Shown here piece by piece: positions 37,091 to 46,462 of a stretch of 64,000 bases of DNA (position 1 is its first letter; each line of letters starts with the position of its first letter). A program made the translations under genes and the position numbers. The notes beneath the pieces were generated by a model that was given only the letters and a program-made list of their open reading frames with translations, made no database searches and was not told where the DNA came from. Source of the DNA: Mesostigma viride (Eukaryota > Streptophyta > Mesostigmatophyceae > Mesostigmatales > Mesostigmataceae). Where the stretch lies: NCBI GenBank assembly GCA_009746045.1, contig RPFO01001819.1, positions 1 to 64,000 on the forward strand, read 5' to 3'.

Positions 37091-37337
37091 GTTTCCATTG
37101 GTCTTATCGTAGTATAGAGCTTTGACATGGCTCTGTATATAGGTTTATAGCTGGGCGTTTGCTTTGGTTTGAGTGATTTCACTCTGCTGTAAGTAATTAT
37201 ATTTTTAATATATATATTAAAAATATAATTACTTACAGCCAAGTGAAATCACTCAAAGCAAAGCAAACGCCCAGCTATAAACCTATATACAGAGCCATGT
37301 CAAAGCTCTATATAACTACGATAAGACCGATGGAAAC
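37091..37337. repeat. 247-bp near-perfect inverted repeat
   Basis: The left arm, from GTTTCCATTGGTCTTATCG, pairs with the right arm ending CGATAAGACCGATGGAAAC. The arms are about 120 bp with few mismatches and meet in an AT-only centre near 37213. Its size and AT-rich core fit a foldback MITE. A transcript would form one long hairpin. I could not fix a target duplication. Confidence 0.8.
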
Positions 37338-37341
37338 TCCT

Positions 37342-37690
37342 AACGGGAGGAACCTAATAGCCCTGCTTCACCGCAACATCAGCCCGCGTACGGCGGAGCA
37401 TGATGTCAGCCATGGCCCGAGTCAGCGCCACCGACAAGCGCTGACGCCAATATGATGTCCAGGTCCGCGCCGACCATGGGGCCCGCTGGCCCTCCAGGTC
37501 CAGCCGGTCCGGCCTCCCGGAGCCGGCAACACTCCTTGAAGAAGGCGGAGGTCAGGGGCCCCATGGCCCCAAACTCCTCCAGGACAAAGGGCACCACACG
37601 ATGGTGCCCGACGTCGCCGTAGGCCAGGAGCTTGGCCCGCTCCGCCCAGTCCGCCGTGTAACCTGCCGTGAGGGAGGCCCCAGCCACGTG
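37342..37690 (-). pseudogene. Retroelement pol C-terminal fragment
   Basis: The minus strand reads ADWAERAKLLAYGDVGHH, then VVPFVLEEFGAMGP, and after a frame change WRQRLSVALTRAMADIM. This order (a lysine/tyrosine-rich helix, VVPFxxExFGxxGP, then a final RLSVALxRA helix) is what I know from the C-terminus of algal and oomycete non-LTR-type reverse transcriptases. RT catalytic motifs are absent. It abuts the palindrome at 37337. Confidence 0.45.
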
Positions 37691-38287
37691 GCTATGTATA
37701 TATTATTATCTGGATTCTGCCAGGTTGGCCTACAGTGCGCTGTCTTGAGAGTGGTGAAGGAATCTTACCTAAGTTGAGATCCTGTGACCTGATGATTGGT
37801 CCATTTCAGGCTAACGTTGGAGCATACTCGACAATCTACATGCACGTTGATATCAGCATGTCTGTGTCGCCATTGTTGGAACGTTTGTTGAGACCAATTT
37901 CGTCATGGTACCTATAGTAAAGCTAAGCTTTATTCGTCCATTCCCCAAGCTCCCTTGCTCATTGACCCTATTATGTCCCACAGATGGTATCAAGGATATT
38001 GCTTGTCTCAGACTAGTTGTGTCTGCAAAGGGGCGTGGTACCCAATCCACGAGCTGTGGAATTATCATTTCAACATTTCTCTGGCATAATAAGTGAAGTC
38101 TTCACTCTCAAGAAACCAATCCAGGTGAAGGAGTTATGTTCCTAATGTTACGTCCCAGCCCAGACACTCCTAGCCTGGGCTACGTAGCGAAAGACCCTCC
38201 TTGCCGGAATTAGGAATAATCCAAGATGGCCTAATGTAAGTTGCGCTTCACGACGAGAGTCGTGAGATATCTGGCATCACGGCTTAA

Positions 38288-39986
38288 CCCCTAAATGGGC
38301 AGAAATACTGCCGATGCATCGGCTGTAACTTCACAATTTTGCAAACCAGATGCCATCCAACCCACCCATATCCAATGGCTGTCCTTGGGGGCCAAGCATG
38401 TCCATGAGTTGCCCTTCGGGTTGGTATATCACAACCTTACATATATGCAGGGTAGGCCATGTATAACTGCCGTCAAAGTCAGGGGGGTCAAGACGAGCGT
38501 TTTCATTTTTGGTAGAATGTGCATTTTGAATTATGTTGTAAGAGCTAGGCACCTACCACTTCAGGGATGATAAACAATTAGTTGCTGAACAGTTTGAGCC
38601 ATTGGGGTCATCATTTGGGTGGGTATGCCAGCAGTTACACCCAGTACAGCCCATAGGGGTACCGTTGGTAAAAAGCAACCAAGGGGGTAGGAGTGGGCAT
38701 ACTACCTACTAATACCTACTAATATGGCCCCCAACCATGCCACACAATACATTTCCCTTCCACAATGATGGGGAAACATAACTGCATCATCACACTGCCC
38801 TTACATGGCACCTATGTGCAGGTGCCACCTTGTCCATGCACGTAGGTAACGTGGTACGGATACCCTACGTAAGGCATGCATTCTAGGAGGCAGCCACCAA
38901 CAAACTAGTGATTTTAAGCCTATTTCAGCTTGCCCTAGCAAGGATAAACTAGGCCTAAGCTGCTATAGCTTGCCAGGTGATGGCCAGCACACCTGGTGGC
39001 ACATGCTGACAATGGGAAGCTTCTACTCACCGGTTACATGCTTGATGATGCCACAGAGACCAGCCAACTGCCTCACACTCATGCAATATGTGTGTGGGAA
39101 ATGTATAACAAACATATATGGAGGTATTCAAACCCATACAGCCTCTAAAACTTATCACCATCACACTGTGGCAGGTCAACTGACTGAGGGAAGCATCTAA
39201 GAAGGGTGTTTTAGAAAGGGGCCAGGCCAGGGTCAAGAAAGAGCATGAATAATGCAAAAAGAATGTGCTACACCAGCTAGAACGTATATATAAACGTCAA
39301 ACATCGATAGGAAAACGATGCTGAAGCTTTACCAGGCATGGATGGCGTTACCTTGGCCCAGGCGGTGGCCGCAAAATGGCGCATTTCGGCACACCAAAGT
39401 TGTGCAGCATGGTCGCTGGATTCGGCGATTTCTGGCCACCCTTGCACGTTTACGACTACTATGTATCATAAAAAGTACAAATAAACCAATATATCCTTTA
39501 AAATACGCCGGAAAGGTATTGCTGTCAACGTTTCTATCGTCCGGCCTGATCGCAGTTTTTTCCAGCAAGAACGCTGCCGACACCTATCAAATGGCATTCC
39601 CGCGGTCCAAAAATTGGCCTGTGTGATCTTTAGGACGTATAAAATCAATTTCCTAAGTTTGGTCAGAAAATTCGAACGCAAACGTAAATGCCATGCGTGG
39701 GCGCAAGCCGCCATGGCCAGGTCGTCGTTTTCCGGAATGCACGTTGGACGTGAAAAAGTACCCTGACCCCTTGTACTTTGACCGGCCAGAACACCTCTAT
39801 AACTTTGTCAGAAGTATGCAAACCCTAGTACCATGCTGTGAGGAAAATTATAAACTTTCGATCTTCTCAGCTAAACTTTTCCTAATTCTCAATAGTTTTC
39901 GCGGCATTTGGTCCCCCGAGAAGGGGCCGACGTGTCGGCTGTAACTCAGTTTTAGGCGGAAAATCGGCAGCCAGACCATTTAGGGG
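38288..39986. mobile_element. Element A: non-autonomous piggyBac (1699 bp)
   Basis: It is flanked by TTAA on both sides. The 11-bp inverted repeats are CCCCTAAATGG. About 350 bp at the left and 220 bp at the right match element C, which encodes a transposase. The middle differs. Subterminal GCCGATGCATCGGC and GCCGACGTGTCGGC, each followed by TGTAACT, are shared with C and are candidate transposase sites. A TATATATAAACG followed by an ATG at 39318 suggests a promoter-bearing cargo fragment. Confidence 0.88.
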
Positions 39987-40095
39987 TTAATGCCAAGCTA
40001 ATTGTACACACTTATAATGGCTAGCAAGACCAATTACAAATGGATAATTGCCCCGGGCTCAATGTGTAGGCGTATTCGCACTTATCATTCATTAA

Positions 40096-42178
40096 CCCTT
40101 CAACTGTCAAAACTCGAACCACGAGAACGGACTGAGTTTGGGTATCTTTGTGCGCCTGAGAGTAACTAGCCAAATAACATTTTCTGGCCCACCCTTGGAA
40201 CCAAGCATGCTTTTATATCAAATAATGTTTGGGAAATTTGGTTGGTCGCATATCCATGCCGGCCCTACACCTGCTAAAAATAGCACCCCCCTCAGGGGGG
40301 TACAGTGCAAATGGGGTTGGAGACATATATAATGCATTATCGACCATTTACACAAATCAGTTGGCCCTGGCCTTTTAAAGGCAGTTTATTATAATCATAG
40401 ACATGCCATCAATGCATTCAATACATGAAATGTCACAAAACTGTGAACGCTAGCTACAAAATGGCCAAAGCCAGCTGGCACCGTTATAACGGTGCCAGCT
40501 GGCAGGGGTATAAATGGTAGCATAACAACACAAAGCTTTATTCCAATTGGCATGAAACAACAAGGGATGCCCAAATGGGCATAATGCACCATACCCAGGT
40601 GATAAAACAAGAGACCATGCCATATAACATATGCCAACATGCCACAAGGGGCCAAAATGGCACTAGCGCGCGCGCGCGGCATATATTGCGCATGACTAGC
40701 CAAGGGTGTAGCTAACTGTCAATTAGGCTACCTGGCTGTATGCCAAACTACGGATCGCGCCTCTGGGTGCGCAGATACTGCCTCCTACGAGGCCCTGTCA
40801 GCTGGGTGCCAGCTGCCAGCGTGCGGGTCGTGCGGCCATTGGCCTCAGCCCACACGCGGCCAGCCGGGCTGCGGGCTGACAGGGGCTGCATGGCACGCTG
40901 GCGGCGGGCGTCGTCGTCGAGGCCAGCCACTGGTCCAGCGTGGAACCTGAGATAAGCCAGCATATAAGACACAAGACCATGTTTTAAAATAGGTGAAAGG
41001 CTCATTAATCAAGGCCTCAAGCGCGCGTCAAAGGGGTGGCAAGGAGCTGCATCACTAACGCACCCAATGAATGACAAAACACCTCCACGTTCTTTGCAAC
41101 AATAAAGAAAACAAAAGGAACAAGTTGGTAATGCTTCCATGCAAACAGGTATTGGGTATCTCCATGTTTGTCACATGCAATGGATGCAAAATAAGAAGGT
41201 GGGCGTTGGCCAGCAAAACAAGAAGCCATGCCTAAAACTGGTCAGAAAAGAACTTTTCTCGGGCTGTTTGAGCCAGGAAAAGCATTGGGTAATCACCTTT
41301 ACCATATTACTAACCAACACCAACCGTTATCACGCTATTTCCGTTGCAGCCTCAGCTAACAGCGACCAAACATGGTCCAAAATCTGCTTGACCTGATGGT
41401 ATTCCACAACCATGACAAGCCGATGCGTAGAGGGAGCAAAACAACAAAATGACAATCAAAAGCCCTCGATTATAACCCTGATATTAGTTATAAACGATAA
41501 CACAACCATATACGGTTAACGGAACACGCTAGGAGGCTAGAACGTACCAGGTCGGAACAGCAGATTACCTTTCCTGCGGGAGCCAGCACGCCCGATTCAT
41601 GGACGTAGCCTCGAGCCTTTCCTGGCTGCCAGTTCTAGCAAATCTGGTTGGGAACAACGTCAAAGGTTTATCCATGCGCAAATACCTCGAAAATCTCCGC
41701 CTAGCAACATGCAGCACTCGCACTGTCACCGCCTGGCCGCTAACATGAATTGCTGCGCCGACCAGCACCCCGATGACCCATCTACGCATCTTCAAACGTT
41801 CCATGGCTAGGGATAAAACCTTTTTAGGACTTAAAAATCATGCCTACAAAATTTGAGTCCATTATGTCAAGCCATTTTCTCGTACCAGTCAGTTGTGTGC
41901 ACCGCCATAGCCGTGCGTGTCAATATTTTTCATGCACGTCGGTCCCGTTAGACCATGGTACCCCCCTATAACTTTGCTCAAGCATATCTCCCTGGGCAGG
42001 TGTCCAAAGTACGGTCTGAATAGTGCCAGGCATAGCTTACGTCTAGATCTTTCGATCCCCCCAGGTTTGACCGTTAAATTATTATTGGCGCGGCGCCTGG
42101 TTCTGCCACAAACTCAGTCCGTTAGAGTGGCGCGAGTTCAACTGGCGCCACGAAAACGGACTCAGTACAGTTTAAGGG
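40096..42178. mobile_element. Element B: TTAA element with CCCTT ends (2083 bp)
   Basis: TTAA flanks it at 40092-40095 and 42179-42182. The termini are CCCTTCAACTGT and ACAGTTTAAGGG, inverted with one mismatch. CG(A)GAACGGACTGAGT motifs lie inside both ends. No transposase is visible, so it is non-autonomous. It is piggyBac-like by target and termini, but a different family from A/C. Confidence 0.82.
40748..40946 (-). pseudogene. Possible captured last exon inside element B
   Basis: On the minus strand an acceptor (TTATCTCAG/G) precedes a GC-rich open segment reading FHAGPVAGLDDDARRQRAM, then WAEANGRTTRTLAAG, to TAG. Its composition differs sharply from the AT-rich element around it, as expected for a captured host gene piece. 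I do not recognise the gene. Confidence 0.4.
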
Positions 42179-42518
42179 TTAAACCAAGAGGACGAGACTC
42201 TCGTCCTCGGACCAATTTAACCTAGGTTGATTGCGGCGCAGATACACGCCAATTTCCCTAGAACAATCCAAGTCACTCATTCCACGTAAGATCCGGGCCG
42301 ACATCGACCCTCAACTATAGGATCCACGCCTAGAACTACGGACGGACTCAGAACGGCGCGGCGCCACGGCACCGGCCCCTAAAAGGGCAACCTAGGACCA
42401 AAATAACTAGTCCAATTCACACAATGGCCAAGGTCCATAAAACCCAAATACAATAGACCAAACAGCCTTAGTAATTTATTCCATTGTTACGTCCGACCAA
42501 AAGGGCTGGGACGTAACA

Positions 42519-42531
42519 CTCCTCCCCCCCC
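42519..42531 (-). other. E2 polypurine tract
   Basis: On the minus strand GGGGGGGGAGGAG abuts the 3' LTR, as in E1. Confidence 0.85.
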
Positions 42532-42588
42532 ACGGGGGTCGGTAGTCCCTACCGTACAAGTTAGAATGGTAAAACAACGCTACTATAA

Positions 42589-45500
42589 CCCCTAAATGGG
42601 CGAAAGTACTGCCGATGCATCGGCTGTAACTCAGCACTTTTGCAAACCAGATGCCATCCAACCTACCCATACCCAAAGGCTGTCCTTGGGGGCCAAGCAC
42701 GTCCATGAGGTGCCCTTCGGGTTGGTATATCACAACCTCATATATATGCAGGGTAGGCTATATATAACTGCCGTCAAAGTCAGGGGGGTCAAGACGCGCG
42801 TTTTCATTTTTGGTAGAATGTGTGTTGTGAATTAGGCAAAAATACCTAGGCACCTGCCACTTCAGGGATGATGGAGAATTAGTTGGTGAATAGTTTGAGC
42901 CATTGGGGTCCATGGTTGGATGGGTATGCCAGTAGTTACACCCTGTACAAGAAGGTGCCGATGCATCGGCAGTACTTGTTTCATGTACGTGTCACATGCT
43001 ATCTCAAGGGTGGCTGTCATTATTGTAGGTCCTGGGACCCAACTAATAGCATAGACGTGAAATATGAACTTCCTTGATAGTTTTGACTCATTATATGCAA
43101 TAAAATGGTTTATTATGCTTGCAAATAAAAGCGCCATGAGTAGGGGCCGCTGGCATGCAACGATGTTCATCACAAGACAAGGTCACATCCCCAACCTAAT
43201 TATTGTCCATCTAAGCTCAAACTGGGTGCACTAGACTGGCAACACAAGGTGGCAATGTAAAATAAACTGGCTCGGGGTGGAGACACTGCTTGGCTATATA
43301 CCATTCACGAGGCTGAGCGATGAGCCTACAAGTGAGATACACCACCATGCACATATAACACCACCAACACATTACATGCTCATCCATGTGGCAATCAGAT
43401 GTTCATGCCCTACAAACTGATAATGGGCACACATGCACAATTAAAATAAGCAACACACAAGCCTCTCAAGAGGAGCCACTATAGTGTGCAAACTGCCTAT
43501 GGCGTACAATACACCCAGTTTATGATGGGGTGGTTGACTTCTTCTTCTTCTTCTTGTTGATGGGGCAGTTGGCCTTCAGCCAGGCCTTCCTAGCGACCCC
43601 TTGCAGGGTGGAACCAGGCCCTGCCGTCCTGCGGGTCTGCCTTTGTCCTGCCCAGGTCCTCCCCGGCTCGCTCTTCTCGGTGAGTTTCTTGGAGTGCCTG
43701 GCGTCAGGGGTTGACTCCCCTGGAATCACGTCCAGCCCTGGCACTTGGCCTGAGTGGAAAATCTGGAAGCACGGATAGTCCACGCTGCTGCACAGAGCAA
43801 TGTCACACTCTGGGCACCACGAGCTTGTGCGCTTGCGGGCACCGGTGGTGGTTGTGGCGGAGCAGACCGCGCAGTCAGCCTCGATCACGAAGGGAATGCG
43901 CTCAGGCTGGTGGTTGCCATCCCACCGTCCCTCCCTGGTTGGTGTGAGGGTGAGCTGCCTGACAGGGGCAGGCGCCCCTGGCCACTTGTTCTCGCCCAGC
44001 TGGGCTGCCAGCAGGGACAGGAAGGTGTAGTGGGTCATGGTGGACTTGCCGCGGTTGACGAAGGTCATCAGCAGGTATGAATTGGTGATGGCATTCACCA
44101 GGTGGGCCCCAAAGGCCCTGTGCCACCACACCCTGCTCACCAGGGCCCTGCCCACGTCATACTCTGCAGCCAGCTGGTCAAACAGGTCGACTGCTTTGTA
44201 GCATGACCAGTAGTTGGGGACGGCTGACGGTGCTGGGACGTTCACCCTCGCATTGCCACGCCCGCCGTGGCGGTCCACCAAGACCTCCTGCAGGCCATAC
44301 CCCTTCTGCAGCAGGTACACGAGCTTGCGGTCCATCCACACAAGCGCCTGCAGCCCCGTCTCCTCGTGCACTGCCCACGCGTAGAAGCCCTGCTTGAGTG
44401 CCTTGCCCTTGGGGATGAGCATCTTGAGCTCAGCCCAGGGGATGCCCCTGCGGTTGGGCACAACCGTGCCGACCACGTTGTGGCCCTGCTCATGCAGCCA
44501 CTCCACGGCTGGCCGGCTGGTGTACCACCTGTCCATGGCCACGTCCATGGGGTGGGGCAGGGTCTCCCCCAGGAGCTGCACCACCTTGACCGTGTGCTGC
44601 TCCTCCGGCAGCTTGTCGTACGTGTGGTAGTGCCACAGGTAGCCGCTGGGGTGGCCACACGCGGAGTACCCCAGGATGTGAAAGGGGGCTGGCTTCAGTG
44701 GGTTGAAGCAGCGAATGCAGCAGTACTTGTGGCCGGTGCCCACGCAGCGCTCGTCGATGGCGCACTTCCCCCCGAGCGTGCAGTACTTCTTGTACGCCTT
44801 GTTGAGGTGGATCTCAAGCCACTCGAACTGGTAGAGGCGGTACTCGCGGCACTCGGTGTTGGCTGGCTTGAAAGCACTGTCCCTGAAGTGCAGGAAGCGT
44901 GTGATCTGCTGGAAACGCTTGAATGACATGGCGTGCTGCAGGCCCGGGGCTGTGGACATGCCCACCTTGCGGTCAGTGAAGTAGAGCTGTGCGTTAGGCA
45001 GGCGCCCCAGGCCCATGGTAACCAGGATCCCCAACCACTTGGCCAGCTCATGGATGGTCAATGGCGTCCACTCACGTGCCTGGGGTGGCAGAGTGGCCAG
45101 CTTCATGTTGGCATACCTGTTTGTCTCCTCCACAATTGGGCCCAGCACCTCATCTCGTGTCCACAGCAGAGCAAAGATGTCGATAGGGCTCTCTTGGTAC
45201 TTAGTCTGGTTGCCGCCAGGCAGCTTGGCCTGCTCAGGAGTTGGCATGGCAACGTCGACAGCAATGTTTGTCGACAAAGACTGCACATGGCCGTCGGGTG
45301 CTCCCACCCCCAAAACCCACCCTCGTGCAGGATCCGAGACACTCCCCTCATCAGCAGGCTCATCGTCGCTTAGCACCGGATCGCCCACATCCTGCTCAGG
45401 CATGTCCTCCACGCCATCGGACTGCTTTTGCAGATGTTCCTCCTCTTCCGGGTCAGAATCCGGTGCCCGCGCGGCCAGCGATTTGCGGCCTTTCTTTCTG

Positions 45501-46308
45501 CCCCCATCGATCCTCTGGCGCCGGGGGGGTGCTTGGCAGCTTTCTTGGCTCGTGAACGCTTGCGCTTCTTCACCGGAGACTCCTCGATGTCCTCATCATC
45601 ATCCTCGCCGTCATCCTCCTCCTCCTCCTCGTATTCCTCCTCAGACCCAGCGTCCGACTGCTCCACCTCATCCGCCTCAGGGGTCGCCTCCCGCGCCTCT
45701 GCCGGGCCAGGAGTTTCATCGGCACCATCCCCCACATCGTCAGCAGCCACCAGATACTCAAAAACCTGGTCCTTTGTGAGTGGGAGCGGCCTTTTATCGC
45801 CATCGAACAAGCAAAATGCCTGCGTTTTGTCTCGTGTCACCCGCGTTACTGTCCCTGGTATGCGCACATTCGCATAATTTTCACCATATTTATCCTCTGC
45901 CCAGTCAGCCCCGAACAGGACCGCAGGAACGCTAACTCTAAGGCCCCTAACGAGCCGCCCTGAGGCTGCCATGGTCGTGGGCGCGGCCGCCATGCACGGG
46001 CTGTCGCACAAGAAAATCACGTGCGAACGTGAATTTTGCGTCGTACGTCGGTACCGACTGCACCCAAAAGTACCCAAAAAACCCTGTACCCCCCCACCTT
46101 GGACGGTCCAGAACATGGGTTAAACTTTGTCAGAAGTATGCAAACCCTAGTACCATGCTGTGAGGAAACTTATAAACTTTCGATCTTCTCAGCTAAGCTT
46201 TTCCTAATTCTCAATAGATTTCGCGGCATTTGGTCCCCCGAGAAGGTGCCGACGTGTCGGCTGTAACTCAGTTTTAGGCGGAAAATCGGCAGCCAGACCA
46301 TTTAGGGG
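42589..46308 (-). mobile_element. Element C: piggyBac transposon with transposase (3720 bp)
   Basis: It has perfect CCCCTAAATGG inverted ends and carries a piggyBac transposase. The flanks are ATAA/ATAA (42585-42588 and 46309-46312) instead of TTAA; E1 has CTACTTAAGAG at the homologous empty site. GCCGATGCATCGGC occurs near 42610 and 42959, and GCCGACGTGTCGGC near the right end. It could mobilise element A. Confidence 0.92.
43520..45972 (-). pseudogene. piggyBac transposase, one single-base break
   Basis: Residues are counted from the 630-codon piece ending at 43520. The DDE domain (DDE_Tnp_1_7 type) shows CAIDERCVGTGHK (D220), AMDRWYTSRPAVEWL (D294) and KAVDLFDQL (D409/D412). A C-terminal cysteine-rich finger follows (CAVCS...CPECDIALC...CFQIFH, about 514-553), then a lysine tail NKKKKKKS. 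Upstream, from the ATG at 45970-45972 (MAASGRLVRGLRVSVPAVLF), lies a Tudor/chromo-like stretch, an acidic tract and a basic patch (KKRKRSRAKKAAK). The two parts are joined only if one base is added to the C7 run near 45525. The join then reads on through RIDGGRKKGRKSLAARAP. An assembly error is a fair alternative to real inactivation. Confidence 0.85.
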
Positions 46309-46462
46309 ATAAGAGTACTATGTCCCAACCTCGGTTCACCCGCAGGTCAGTAATACCAGTTCCTCTAGAAGTTGATACACAGGACCAACCCTGACGTAGT
46401 AGCAAGACTCTGATGGTGACTGGATCAATCCGCTATCCGTCACAAAAACTTTCCTAACCACT

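Larger units (their letters stand above)
38146..42518 (-). repeat. E2 3' LTR in three pieces
   Basis: The LTR segments are 38146-38287, 39987-40095 and 42179-42518. They are separated by elements A and B, each flanked by duplicated TTAA. Joined with single TTAA copies they give 583 bp, the same as the 5' LTR. Confidence 0.93.

Noticed and set aside
46045..46116. The 46116 ATG as the transposase start
   Set aside because: The residues before 45993 lie in the terminal region and look non-coding; MAASG at 45972 or MAAAP at 45993 is more likely.
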